From NCBI GenBank assembly GCA_964563855.1, contig CAZLYU010000012.1, positions 10,064 through 74,063 on the forward strand: a stretch of DNA of 64,000 nt, written 5' to 3'. The DNA is from JAFGRR01 sp964563855 (GTDB lineage: Bacteria; Planctomycetota; Phycisphaerae; UBA1845; Fen-1342). Under the pieces are notes generated by a model that was given only the letters and a program-made list of their open reading frames with translations, had not been told where the DNA came from and made no database searches. This document shows, piece after piece, positions 32,325 to 41,246 of the stretch (positions are counted from its first letter, which is position 1; every line of letters begins with the position of its first letter). The position numbers and the translations under genes are program-made.

Positions 32325-33610
32325 GGGGCGTCCGCTGTGGTCGTCGGCGCTGGCTCGGTTTCCGCGTCATCGGCGGTCGGGTCAGCGTTTTTGAAGAGGG
32401 TCCACTCGTCGAGCACATTGCCGTGCAGATCGATCTGCTGGTAGCGCAACACACGGCTGGTGGCGGTTGCGTAGCCGAAGCTGTGCACGTCATCATTGAT
32501 GGCGAGCAGATATTCGGGGGCTTGTTGTTCGCGTTCGTACAGAACATGCCCGCCGGCGCCGTTGATGACGTAGCGCACTGGTGAGGCGTCGACGATGGTT
32601 GGCGGTGGTGCGAGGTGCTGATAGTTGTGGTCGTGTCCGGCGAAGACCACGTCGACGCCGGTCTGCTCGAAGATGGGCACGAGCGTTCGTTTGATTGAGA
32701 CGTTGTCTTGGTATTTTCCGGCGGTGTAGGGCGGGCGGTGCAGTAGTACGAAGCGCCAGATCGGCCCCGGCGCGCTGAGGACGTCGCGAAGCCAAGGGGC
32801 TTGCACGTCGGCCATTTCCTGCTCACTAACTTCGGTGTTCAGCGCCGCGATGCGCACGGGGCCATAATCGAGCCAGTAGTTGTCTTCGGCAGGGGCGCTG
32901 GGGGGGCCGTTCTCGGGCAGCACGAAGATGTCGCGATAGGTGTCGACCGCGGGGAGGTCGTGATTGCCGATGCAGGGGAAGAGCGGAATGGTCTCGATGA
33001 GGTTGCGGTAGGGCCCGAAGAAGCGGTTTTTGTAGAGATGTCGCTCGCCGTCGGGGTAGACCACGTCGCCGGTGTGGAGGATGAAGTCGAGCTTGCGGCT
33101 CTCATCGAGAAAGATGTCGAGCATCTGCTGAGCCAGCAGGTACTGTTCGCGGTGCGCCTTACCGCTGTCGCCGAACACGATGAAGCTGCAGGGACGATCG
33201 GCCGGGAGGTTGGTGAAAAACCGACTGCGTACAAGTGTGCGCCGTCCGATCGTGAGCAGATAGTCGTATTCGCGTCCCGGCTCCAGCCCGGAGATCTCGG
33301 CTTGGCCGCGGCGACCGTCGAAGTTGATCGGTACGGTCTCGAAGCGCTGGCCGTCGATGCTGACCGCGAGTTCGACGGCGGCGGGTCGCGAGGTCCACCA
33401 CGAGAGCACGGCGCTGGTCTCGGTGGTGTTCTGCACGAACGGGCCCTCTTCGACCCAGATGGGCAGCACCCAGGCCGCGTACCAGGGAAACGTGACCGTT
33501 GCTGCGGTCAGTGCGACGACCGCGACGGCGCTTTTGCCAAGGTGCGCCGACCCCGCGGCGCGGGGGGGCGTTGGCGCGGCTTGTGAAACACTGACGGGGA
33601 CGTCGCTCAT
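32321..33610 (-). CDS. Purple-acid-phosphatase-like metallophosphoesterase, membrane-anchored
   Basis: The protein has 429 residues. A hydrophobic stretch (about 25-50, AVAVVALTAATVTFPWYAAWVL) anchors or exports it. An Fn3-like domain (about 55-140; TSAVLSWWTSRPAAVEL, EISGLEPGREYDYLL) comes next, as in purple acid phosphatases. The phosphoesterase domain has the metal motifs FGDSG, GDVVYPDG, GNHD, VLLHRPPY and GHDHNYQ. The C-terminal 40 residues are acidic and Pro/Thr-rich. It likely hydrolyses phosphomonoesters outside the cytoplasm. I chose the ATG at 33610. Its stop overlaps the xylA start, an unexpected pairing of a phosphatase with sugar isomerisation. Confidence 0.85.
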   Translation of the reverse strand: MSDVPVSVSQAAPTPPRAAGSAHLGKSAVAVVALTAATVTFPWYAAWVLPIWVEEGPFVQNTTETSAVLSWWTSRPAAVELAVSIDGQRFETVPINFDGRRGQAEISGLEPGREYDYLLTIGRRTLVRSRFFTNLPADRPCSFIVFGDSGKAHREQYLLAQQMLDIFLDESRKLDFILHTGDVVYPDGERHLYKNRFFGPYRNLIETIPLFPCIGNHDLPAVDTYRDIFVLPENGPPSAPAEDNYWLDYGPVRIAALNTEVSEQEMADVQAPWLRDVLSAPGPIWRFVLLHRPPYTAGKYQDNVSIKRTLVPIFEQTGVDVVFAGHDHNYQHLAPPPTIVDASPVRYVINGAGGHVLYEREQQAPEYLLAINDDVHSFGYATATSRVLRYQQIDLHGNVLDEWTLFKNADPTADDAETEPAPTTTADAP

Positions 33611-33683
33611 GTTCGTACTCAACTCGTCATACGCTGTGTTGCGCGGGCTGTGGTCTGCGTTACTTTCGTCCGCGAAACACCGC

Positions 33684-34787
33684 CTAGTCGGTTGCCTGGT
33701 TCTGTTCACGCCAGGTGCGAAACGCTCGCACGGCCGCCTGTCTGGTTTCGTTGTCGACGAAGCCTGCCTCGCGGTAGCGCTCTTCGCCGAACGTTACGAA
33801 GCCGAAGTCGGCCGGGTCGCGGTCGTGCAGGTTCAACAGCGCAAGCAAGGCGGCGTCGCCGACCGTCTGGGTCACGGTGACCGCGGTCGTCTGGTCGGCA
33901 TCGTTTGAATCGGAACGCGAGACGACGCGCGCGATGAGCACATGCTCGCTGGGCAGCAGCTCCTCGAGCAGTGCGGTCGATTTACCGTCATCCGCCGCGC
34001 CGAGCGCGGTGATCAGCGTGTTTAGCTGTAGATAGCGCCGGGGCCCGCTACGGGCGCGCTCGATCGCGATCAGCGCGCGCAGCACGGGAGCCGCGGGGGC
34101 ATATGCGGCGTTGGCGAAGACCGCGACCATGCGATTGGCCTGATCGGCGAAGACGACGCCGTAGATGACGCGCTCGTCGGGCTGCAGCGCCTGGGGGTCG
34201 GCCAGTAATGCGAATCGCCACTGCAAGACTCGCAGGAGGTTACGCGCGGTGACTTCGTCACTGAGCTCGACGGCGGCGTCGAGCGCGGCGTTGACGACAT
34301 CCATGTCTGAGTCGTTGACGAGCGCTGCGAGCAGCACGCCGGCGGGGCCGTCGCTGGTGCGTTCGATCCGCGCGAGCGCGTCGCGTCGCACGGTGGGATC
34401 ATCGGCGAACACCTCGCGCAGCAGTGCTGGACGTCTCAGGCGGAAGTCGTCGAGCAGTGCTTGATCGGGTTCGGGCAGCGTTGATCGCAAAATCTCGATG
34501 CGCAGGTCGGCGATCAGGGCCGTGATCAGCGCAGCCACGCGGCGTTGCTCGACGGGCGGACGTTCGGTGAGCGGGCCGATGGCGTCTAGCAGTGGTTTCG
34601 TGAGGCGTCGGATCAGCTCGGCCTCGGCCGCGCCGCGTGGGTCTCGATCTTGGGCGACGCGGTCGACCAATTCGCGCAGGCGACCTGATTCACTGTCGGC
34701 TTCCGCCGCGAGCGCGGGCGTCGCCGCGATGTTGGCGGCGCACAGCATGCCGCCGAGGAGGACCGCGATCGTGTTCGCGCGGTTCAT
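33684..34787 (-). CDS. Exported helical repeat (HEAT-like) protein
   Basis: The protein has 367 residues. A signal peptide (MNRANTIAVLLGGMLCAANIAATPALA-A) is followed by an all-helical body rich in Ala, Leu, Arg and Asp with HEAT-like units such as DPTVRRDALARIERTSDGPAGVLLAALVNDSDMDVVNAALDAAVELSD. It is probably a periplasmic scaffold. The ATG at 34787 overlaps the coaD stop (ATGA), so it is coupled to coaD despite no obvious functional link. No enzyme motif is seen. The gene downstream, the phosphatase, begins 73 bases later. Confidence 0.7.
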   Translation of the reverse strand: MNRANTIAVLLGGMLCAANIAATPALAAEADSESGRLRELVDRVAQDRDPRGAAEAELIRRLTKPLLDAIGPLTERPPVEQRRVAALITALIADLRIEILRSTLPEPDQALLDDFRLRRPALLREVFADDPTVRRDALARIERTSDGPAGVLLAALVNDSDMDVVNAALDAAVELSDEVTARNLLRVLQWRFALLADPQALQPDERVIYGVVFADQANRMVAVFANAAYAPAAPVLRALIAIERARSGPRRYLQLNTLITALGAADDGKSTALLEELLPSEHVLIARVVSRSDSNDADQTTAVTVTQTVGDAALLALLNLHDRDPADFGFVTFGEERYREAGFVDNETRQAAVRAFRTWREQNQATD

Positions 34788-35296
34788 GCGTCGCGTCTCA
34801 GCTTGCTGGCGAGCGCGGCGACCACGTTCTCGGGCACGAGGCGTTGAATCGGGGCCTGATTTTCGCCGCCGAGCTCGAAAATCTGTCGGATGTAGGTGCT
34901 GGAGGTGAGCACGTATTCGTCGCTGGTGAGGAGGAAGATGGTCTCGATGCCGCCGATGAGGCGATTGACGTTGGCTTGGCGCAGTTCGTGGCTGAGATCG
35001 TTGACGTCGCGAATGCCGCGGATGACGACGCCGCCGCCCACTTCGCGCACGAAGTCGATCGTGAGGCTGTGATAGATTTTGACGCGTACGTTGGGTAGTG
35101 CTGCGAGGTGCGGCTGGATGAGGGCGAGGCGCTCTTCGAGTGTGAAGAGCTGGGCTTTGCCGGGATTTTGGCCGATACCCACGACCACTTCGTGGAACAG
35201 GTCCACGGCGCGGCGCAGGAGGTCGAGATGTCCGAAAGTGACCGGGTCGAACGATCCGGGATAAACCGCGGTTACCGCGTTCGCGGGCAGCGTCAT
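34784..35296 (-). CDS. coaD: Phosphopantetheine adenylyltransferase
   Basis: The protein has 170 residues. It has the nucleotidyltransferase signature AVYPGSFDPVTFGHLD with the T/HxGH motif, VVVGIGQNP, VVIRGIRDVNDLSHELRQA, and the C-terminal SDEYVLTSSTYIRQIFELGG. It transfers AMP from ATP to 4'-phosphopantetheine to make dephospho-CoA, the penultimate step of CoA synthesis. Length and motifs are complete. It is 32 bases after thpR and overlaps the following exported protein by four bases. Confidence 0.97.
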   Translation of the reverse strand: MTLPANAVTAVYPGSFDPVTFGHLDLLRRAVDLFHEVVVGIGQNPGKAQLFTLEERLALIQPHLAALPNVRVKIYHSLTIDFVREVGGGVVIRGIRDVNDLSHELRQANVNRLIGGIETIFLLTSDEYVLTSSTYIRQIFELGGENQAPIQRLVPENVVAALASKLRRDA

Positions 35297-35328
35297 GCGA
35301 GCTCAACTCCTCATGCGACAACGGCATG

Positions 35329-35931
35329 CTAACGCGGCGACGATCCGCCCGAAACGTCAGTCGGCGGCGAGGTTGGCAGTGCAGCCCGCTGCAGGGGCGT
35401 GTAGACCGCTCCATCCGCGGTGAGCCGGCTCTCGAACAGGATCAGCTCGCGTACGGCGAAGGGCGTGGTCGCTGCTTCCGGCATGTCCTGCAGGATCTCG
35501 CTTCGTCGGCGTCGGCCGTGGTCGCCGCGAGCGCGAGCCACGGTCAGGTGGGGCGTGAACGGTCGCGGGTCGGGCGGGGCGCCGATGGTTGCGAGTGAGA
35601 GCGACAGGGCGTCGGCCAGTCGCGTGAGTACGCGATGTGGGTCGTGCACGGCGCGGTAGAGCACGCGCGGGGTACGCGTATTCGGAAAGGCGCCCCAGCC
35701 GGCGAGACTGACGTCGGCGGCCGGGATGCGCTCAGCGGCTGCGGCTAGTGCGTTTTCGACGACTCGCGATTGTGCAGCGTCGACATCGCCGAGAAAGCGG
35801 AGCGTGAGGTGAAGCTGTCCGGGACGGAAGCAGCGCACGTCTGGATCGTCACGGTAAGCAGCGACGTGGTCGTCGAGTTCGCTGACGATCGCCGCGGTCG
35901 GTTCGATGGCGATGAAGAGCCGCTTCGTCAT
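35329..35931 (-). CDS. thpR: RNA 2',3'-cyclic phosphodiesterase (2H family)
   Basis: The protein has 200 residues. Two HxTx motifs, HLTLRFLGDV and HLTVARARGD, define the 2H phosphoesterase fold, with MTKRLFIAIEP at the start and the conserved WGAFPNTRTPRVLYRAV strand. The family hydrolyses 2',3'-cyclic phosphate RNA ends and can ligate in vitro. The ATG at 35931 is used; the frame is open upstream but unrelated. It lies 14 bases after the response-regulator stop and before coaD, so it is probably co-transcribed with both. Confidence 0.92.
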   Translation of the reverse strand: MTKRLFIAIEPTAAIVSELDDHVAAYRDDPDVRCFRPGQLHLTLRFLGDVDAAQSRVVENALAAAAERIPAADVSLAGWGAFPNTRTPRVLYRAVHDPHRVLTRLADALSLSLATIGAPPDPRPFTPHLTVARARGDHGRRRRSEILQDMPEAATTPFAVRELILFESRLTADGAVYTPLQRAALPTSPPTDVSGGSSPR

Positions 35932-35945
35932 CTTGGCGATGGCGC

Positions 35946-36554
35946 CTAGGTTGCGGCGGCGACTCTGCGCAGCAGATCGTGGATGTCTTCCGCGGCGAGC
36001 TTGGAAACGAGCGTCGTGCGGTATGACTCGATGGTCTTGGGACTCAGGTCGAGTGCGGCGGCGACGGTTTGCAAACTCTCGCCGGCGACGAGGCGGTCGA
36101 GCACGTCGCGCTCGCGGGCGTTGAGTGCGTCGAGTCGGCTGCGTGTTTCGGCGACCTCGGCTTCGGTATCGCGCTGCTCCTGGTCGCGATCGAGCGCTTC
36201 GTGGATCCGCTCGAGGAGTGTCCGGCTGTTGACCGGCTTGTTGACCACATCGACGGCGCCGGCTTCGAGAGCCGCGCGACACGGCGCCGAGCCGACGTCT
36301 TCGCAGAGCACGATCACCGGCAACCGGCAAGGTCCGCGCCGCAGTCCCGACTGAATCGCCGTCACTTCTTCGGCGGGCAGCCCAAGATCAATTAGGACGC
36401 AGCCGCGGGTCTGCTGGTCGCACGCGGCGAGGAACGGCGCCGCTGCGTCGAAGAAACGCACATCGAACCCGGCCTCGCGGACGAGTTCGCCAATGACGTC
36501 GCGAACACGAACGTCGGGCTCGATGACAAAGACGACGACCGGGCTGAGTGTCAT
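35946..36554 (-). CDS. FixJ/NarL-type response regulator
   Basis: The protein has 202 residues: an N-terminal receiver (about 1-120), a linker helix rich in Glu and Arg, and a LuxR-type HTH (about 140-200; LNARERDVLDRLVAGESLQTVAAALDLSPKTIESYRTTLVSKL). The phosphoacceptor D56 lies in CVLIDLGLP and the conserved K106 in VVNKP. The acidic pocket is FVIEPD, where most receivers have an Asp-Asp pair, so one acidic residue is Pro. Phosphorylation may still occur. No cognate kinase gene is adjacent. The ATG at 36554 starts the receiver directly. Confidence 0.9.
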   Translation of the reverse strand: MTLSPVVVFVIEPDVRVRDVIGELVREAGFDVRFFDAAAPFLAACDQQTRGCVLIDLGLPAEEVTAIQSGLRRGPCRLPVIVLCEDVGSAPCRAALEAGAVDVVNKPVNSRTLLERIHEALDRDQEQRDTEAEVAETRSRLDALNARERDVLDRLVAGESLQTVAAALDLSPKTIESYRTTLVSKLAAEDIHDLLRRVAAAT

Positions 36555-36677
36555 GGATGCGCCCTGTGCTCCCCGCTGCGGCCCGCAACGGGTTCGGGTC
36601 CAACGCCGAGGCGTCGGAACGGCTCGACGACCGAGCATAACGGATGGGCGGATTAGCCGCGATCAGCCGCGGCCGGC

Positions 36678-37424
36678 TTACTTGGCCTTGCCCTGGGCGG
36701 CGACGGCGCTCATGGCCGCCTGAATCTTCTCCTGATCGCCGAGATAGAAGTGCTTGAGGGGCTTCAGATCGGCGTCAAGCTCGTAGACCAGCGGCACGCC
36801 GGTTGGGATGTTCAGCCCGACGATCTCGGCTTCGCTGATGTTGTCGAGGTATTTCACGAGGGCCCGCAGGCTGTTGCCGTGCGCGGCGATGATGACCCGT
36901 CGGCCGTCTTTGATGAGCGGGGCGATCGTATCGGTCCAGAGGGGCAAGAATCGCTCGACGGTGTCTTTGAGACACTCGGTGACGGGCAACTGGTCGCGGC
37001 TGATGTCGGCGTAACGGCGATCGTGGCCGGGGTAGCGCTCGTCGCTGGGCTCGAGTTCGGGGGGCGGGGTGTCGTAGCTGCGGCGCCAGATCTTCACCTG
37101 CTCGTCGCCGTATTTGGCTGCGGTTTCGGCCTTGTTGAGCCCCTGGAGGGCGCCGTAGTGGCGTTCGTTGAGGCGCCAATCGCGGATGACGGGGAGCCAC
37201 ATGCGGTCCATCTCGTCGAGCGCGATCCAGAGGGTGCGGATGGCGCGTTTGAGGACGGAGGTGTAGGCGACGTCGAAGTCGTAGCCGCCTTCGCGGAGCA
37301 AGCGGCCGGCTTCGCGGGCTTCGGCGCGGCCCTGGTCGGTAAGGTCCACGTCGGTCCAACCGGTGAAGAGATTGGCCTTATTCCATTCGCTCTCTCCATG
37401 TCGGACGAGGACGAGCTTGTGCAT
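36678..37424 (-). CDS. gpmA: 2,3-bisphosphoglycerate-dependent phosphoglycerate mutase
   Basis: The protein has 248 residues. LVLVRHGESEWNKANLFTGW holds the phospho-acceptor H9; NERHYGALQGLNKAE, PPPELEPSDERYPGHDRRY and IIAAHGNSLRALVKYLD hold the second catalytic His and substrate contacts. It interconverts 3- and 2-phosphoglycerate in glycolysis. The ATG at 37424 has GGAG eight bases upstream; upstream in-frame codons are unrelated. It starts the minus-strand run that extends to purU, 123 bases ahead of the response regulator. Confidence 0.97.
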   Translation of the reverse strand: MHKLVLVRHGESEWNKANLFTGWTDVDLTDQGRAEAREAGRLLREGGYDFDVAYTSVLKRAIRTLWIALDEMDRMWLPVIRDWRLNERHYGALQGLNKAETAAKYGDEQVKIWRRSYDTPPPELEPSDERYPGHDRRYADISRDQLPVTECLKDTVERFLPLWTDTIAPLIKDGRRVIIAAHGNSLRALVKYLDNISEAEIVGLNIPTGVPLVYELDADLKPLKHFYLGDQEKIQAAMSAVAAQGKAK

Positions 37425-37751
37425 GCCTGAGGCTCCATCGGAGTGATGTTTATGGGCTTTCAGAGCGCAACGTAGAGCGCCAGCGCTGCGCGGGGCAAGC
37501 GTCGGGGGGTGGAATGCGTTGACCGAAAACTCGTCGTTTGCGGGCCGGCGGTCGGAATTGAAGAGTTCTGTTTGGAGCGACCCGCGCCCCGTCTGCGTGC
37601 AGACCGGGTGTGGGCTATTGCGCGCGGGGACGACGTTGGTTTGACCGGCGTCGATGAGGACCCTCCGCGCGAAGACGGGGTCTGGACACCCGGGGAGTTC
37701 CGGGTTGCGGCCAGCGACCGCGCGGCAGTTGATCGAAAGGTGGTTATCGGG
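37425..37751 (+). other. Intergenic region between divergent gpmA and DUF4838 genes
   Basis: About 330 bases without a convincing gene. The frame of the downstream lipoprotein is open back to 37509, but those residues (Arg/Asp/Pro-rich, no signal) do not look like protein. Promoters of both flanking genes must lie here or just inside. No hairpin or repeat stands out. Confidence 0.6.
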
Positions 37752-40700
37752 ATGCCTCAGCTTGTAATGATTGAGCGATTGACCTGGAAGCCTAATATAG
37801 GACGGCTCCCGAGATCCTCCATGTTGCTGGTGTGCATCCTGACTTTCGCGCTTGGCGGTTGCCCCGAGGGCGGCGATACGGCGACCTTCAATGCCGGGGG
37901 TCCGCGCGCTGCCGACGGTACGCCGCTCGGCGACTTTGCGTACGCGCCGAATACGCCGGGGGCGCCTGCCGGGGGGCGGTCGCCGCTGCCGGGGCTGGGA
38001 GACTTCCCGAGCGTCGACGGGAGCGGCCTGCCGGGCTTTTATGTTGGCGGCCCGGGCGGAGAGGACGTTGGGGGTGTCCCGGATGCGCCTGGGACGCCTG
38101 TCGAGGCGCCGCCCGCTCCTGCTCCTGAGCCGGGACCGACGGCTCCGGGCGATGGGGGGGACGCGACTCCGGCCGCCGACGAGCCGGTGACTGAGGTCCC
38201 GCCAGGGTCCGAGCCGACGCCGACGCCGGAACCGGCTCCGATTCCGGAACCTGAGCCCGCTCCTGCACCCCAACCCGCGCCGGAGACGCAGCCGCCGGTT
38301 GAAGAGCCGCCTCCACCGCCGCCGGAGCCTGAGCCGACGGTTCAGCTTTGGGCCGGCGATGTGACGATCGTTTACCCGGCCGGAATCGGGTGGCGGGAGC
38401 GCTGGCAAAGAGACGCGGCGACGTTGATGCGGAGCTATCTGTCGGCCGCGCTTCCCGGGCAGCAGGTCGCACTGAGCACGAGCCCTGTCGCCGGAACGTA
38501 CAACATCGGCGTGGGGCAGCCGGGCTGGGTGAACGCGGATGTGTTGGCCGGTCTGGATCTGGCGACGCTCGGTCGCGACGGATTCACGATTCACCCGATC
38601 TCAGACGAATCGTGCGTGATCCTCGGAACTCATCCGTACGGCGTGGAGTTCGGCGTCTATCACTACCTCGAACAACTGGTCGGCGTGCACTGGCTCTACC
38701 CCGGGCCGGATGGCGAGGACGTTCCGCTGCTCAGCGACTTTCCGACGCCGATCGAGACCATCCGCGAAGTTCCGGCGTTCAAGACGCGTCATCTGACCGA
38801 GTTCACGGGTCGCCCCGATTTGCAGTTCTGGGCGCGTTGCAACCGCATGGAGCAAGTCACGCGCTCTGAGCACGGGATGTATTGGCATTTCCCGCCCAGC
38901 AAGTACGCGGCGACTCATCCCGAGTTTTACGCCATTGCTCCGCCGGCAAGTGACAGTCAGCTTGATTGGCAGCTCAATTTCGCCGCTGCGGGGCTCGTTG
39001 ATGCAGCAGTTGACGAGATGCTGTACTGGTTTTCGTCGCGCGGTATGTCGACGGTGTCGCTGGGGATTAACGACAGTAAGAAGTTTGAACCCGCCCAGTT
39101 GTCGACCGAGTTGAACTTTTTGGGTCAGCAGCAGGTTTCAAACCATTACTACCCGTGGGTGAATGATGTCGTGAACGCGACGCTCGCGCAGTTGGCGATG
39201 ACGGACGACCCCAATCGGTACTCGTTCTCGATACTGGCTTACAACAACGCCGCCGAGCCGCCGACCGACCCGACGTTCCGTTTGCACCCCCAAGTCACGT
39301 GCTGGGTGCTCTACGACATCAATTTCTGGGCTGAAGAAGCCGGGCGAGATCATCTGCAGCAGTGGACGGTGCGCTGGCTCAATCGCGCCGCGCGGGTGGG
39401 TTGGTCTGACTATCAGTGGGGCAGTCCGTTTTGTGCGCCGCGTCTTTATCCTGAGATGACCGCTGAGGCATTGCGGTGGGCGTACAGTCAAGGCGTCGAG
39501 GAATACAAGACTGAGTTTTACCCCATGTGGGGAGAAGGTCCGAAGGGTTGGGTTCTGCTCCAATTGCTATGGGATCCTCAGGCGGATCCGGATGCCTTGA
39601 TGGCGGAGTGGTGTGAACGTGCGGTGGGCCCCGCAGCGGCCGAAGACCTGCTCGCGTATTACGCGTTCTGGGAGTCGTTCTGGACGCAGGCCGTGGTGGG
39701 TGGTTCGTGGTGGAAGGGCGATAGCGGCCACTACGTTTCGCATGTTTTGCCCGGCTATCTGGATCATTTGTCCGACGACGATGTCGCTACGTTGCGCGTG
39801 CTGATGGATGGTGTGGTCGCGAAGGCCGACACGCCGGTGCGACAGCGCCGCGCCGCGATGCTCGCGCGGTTTTGGGATTACTACGAAGCGACGGCGCTGG
39901 CCTATCGCGCGAAGTTCGCCTACGAGGTCTATCCAACCGGTTCTGAGGCGGAGGCGTTGCTCGCACTCGATGACGCCGTGTCGCGCCTCGTGTACGCGGA
40001 AGAGCGGCACGTCATCCTTGCCGAGCTGGCCGCCGACCCGGCGACGGCGCACTTCGTCGATCTCGACGACGGCTTTATGCAGTGGTTGCGCGGCGACGAC
40101 TGGGGCGTCGAAAACTTCTGGCGACTTTACGACTGGGCGCTGCAGAGCCAGGCGGTGGTCGACGCCATCGAGGCGCTCCAAACGCACCCCGGCTCGCGGG
40201 TCGCCTACGAAGCGCAGAAGATGTTTACGCTGCTGCAGGCGGCCTCCCCTGGTACGCTCGTGTCGATCGACGAATCGTTCGAGGTTGACGGGACGTGGTT
40301 CGAGTATCGCCCCGGCGGCACGCAGATCGATGTGGTGACCGCGCCTGTCTTGAGCGGCTCGCGAGCGATGCGGTTCTTCGGCGTCTCGTCGGCCAATGAG
40401 GCGTGCGAAGTCGGGCAGACGCTGTATCTCCCGCCGGGCAACTACATCCTTGTCGCCAATGCGCAGGCCAGTGCGCCGTTGGGTCCGAACGATGAAGCCC
40501 TGCTCAAGTTCTTCGTCGACGACGTGCGCTACGCGCGTTGGTTCAAGCCGGCCGTCGGCGCCTGGACGGAGACGGTTTACCCATTCACGATCGCCGATCA
40601 CGGACAGACTTCATCGGAGGTGGCCATCGTCGTGGGCAGTCGAACGACGGCGGCAGCGATCTACTTTGATGACGTCGGGCTCTATCGATTGTTTGACTAA
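37752..40700 (+). CDS. Large DUF4838 lipoprotein (glycosidase-like), proline-rich linker
   Basis: The protein has 982 residues. A basic N-terminus and hydrophobic core end in lipobox FALGGC, followed by a Gly-rich stretch and a Pro/Glu/Thr linker (about 120-200) of the cell-surface type. Next comes an alpha-glucuronidase-N-like domain and DUF4838 (LYPGPDGEDVPLLSDFPTPI, TRHLTEFTGRPDLQFWAR, HGMYWHFPPSKYAATHPEFY), ending in a beta-rich module that resembles a carbohydrate-binding domain. It probably acts on a plant or algal polysaccharide at the cell surface. Starts at 37767 and 37821 are possible; a promoter-like TTGAGC-16-TAATAT at 37771-37798 would favour 37821, but that start lacks a basic N-region. 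Confidence 0.8.
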   Translation: MPQLVMIERLTWKPNIGRLPRSSMLLVCILTFALGGCPEGGDTATFNAGGPRAADGTPLGDFAYAPNTPGAPAGGRSPLPGLGDFPSVDGSGLPGFYVGGPGGEDVGGVPDAPGTPVEAPPAPAPEPGPTAPGDGGDATPAADEPVTEVPPGSEPTPTPEPAPIPEPEPAPAPQPAPETQPPVEEPPPPPPEPEPTVQLWAGDVTIVYPAGIGWRERWQRDAATLMRSYLSAALPGQQVALSTSPVAGTYNIGVGQPGWVNADVLAGLDLATLGRDGFTIHPISDESCVILGTHPYGVEFGVYHYLEQLVGVHWLYPGPDGEDVPLLSDFPTPIETIREVPAFKTRHLTEFTGRPDLQFWARCNRMEQVTRSEHGMYWHFPPSKYAATHPEFYAIAPPASDSQLDWQLNFAAAGLVDAAVDEMLYWFSSRGMSTVSLGINDSKKFEPAQLSTELNFLGQQQVSNHYYPWVNDVVNATLAQLAMTDDPNRYSFSILAYNNAAEPPTDPTFRLHPQVTCWVLYDINFWAEEAGRDHLQQWTVRWLNRAARVGWSDYQWGSPFCAPRLYPEMTAEALRWAYSQGVEEYKTEFYPMWGEGPKGWVLLQLLWDPQADPDALMAEWCERAVGPAAAEDLLAYYAFWESFWTQAVVGGSWWKGDSGHYVSHVLPGYLDHLSDDDVATLRVLMDGVVAKADTPVRQRRAAMLARFWDYYEATALAYRAKFAYEVYPTGSEAEALLALDDAVSRLVYAEERHVILAELAADPATAHFVDLDDGFMQWLRGDDWGVENFWRLYDWALQSQAVVDAIEALQTHPGSRVAYEAQKMFTLLQAASPGTLVSIDESFEVDGTWFEYRPGGTQIDVVTAPVLSGSRAMRFFGVSSANEACEVGQTLYLPPGNYILVANAQASAPLGPNDEALLKFFVDDVRYARWFKPAVGAWTETVYPFTIADHGQTSSEVAIVVGSRTTAAAIYFDDVGLYRLFD

Positions 40701-40772
40701 GCTGTGATTGACGGCGCGTGCGGCCCACAGCCCGCGCGCCGTTCTCACGCGACGTGACGCTTCAGCCAAATG

Positions 40773-41096
40773 TCACGTATTCGCCAACGGAGCGAACTCG
40801 GGAAAGTAGCTATCCATGCCGGCGATCGACGTCGGCGGAATGTAATCGCACGTCGCCTCGAACCGTCGCCATAGGTCAGCGATGCGCGGGTTGCTGTGCG
40901 CCGCCTCGATCGCTGCGGCCGACTTCCATTCGAATACCTCGATGACCGCGCCATCGGCCGCAACCATCACGATCGGCCGGCGGTCGGTCACCAACCCCTC
41001 CGTGGCGAGAATGCCGTAGTGATCGCGCACCACAGCGTGCAATGCGTCGGTCTGGCCCGGCTTCGGGCGAAAGCAGGCGATGACGATCCGTCCCAT
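40773..41096 (-). CDS. Small conserved protein, possible ABM-like dimeric barrel
   Basis: The protein has 107 residues: MGRIVIACFRPKPGQTDAL, HYGILATEGLVTDR, VMVAADGAVIEVFEWKSAAAIEAAH and FEATCDYIPPTSI. The beta-alpha-beta pattern with a FRPKPG start and VFEWKS strand resembles antibiotic-biosynthesis-monooxygenase-type dimeric barrels, but I see no catalytic motif. The ATG at 41096 has GGAGGA seven bases upstream, which decides against an upstream in-frame start at 41111. It is likely single-gene; its role is unknown. Confidence 0.7.
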   Translation of the reverse strand: MGRIVIACFRPKPGQTDALHAVVRDHYGILATEGLVTDRRPIVMVAADGAVIEVFEWKSAAAIEAAHSNPRIADLWRRFEATCDYIPPTSIAGMDSYFPEFAPLANT

Positions 41097-41246
41097 TGAG
41101 GCGTCCTCCACCGTACGGCCGTAGGGATGTTTCCACGACGAGGCCCAACGTCGCGTCAGCGTATTTTGTCTGACGTGGCGGGCGTGACTCGGTTGCGACA
41201 GCTCCGCGTGTCGCGCTGCTCCAACGCCGACGCGTCATGCGCCAGT

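Noticed and set aside
37425..38594. Upstream extension of gpmA into a 638-residue frame
   Set aside because: The extra N-terminus is Arg/Pro-rich without motifs, and the ATG at 37424 has a good ribosome-binding site and the correct mutase N-terminus.
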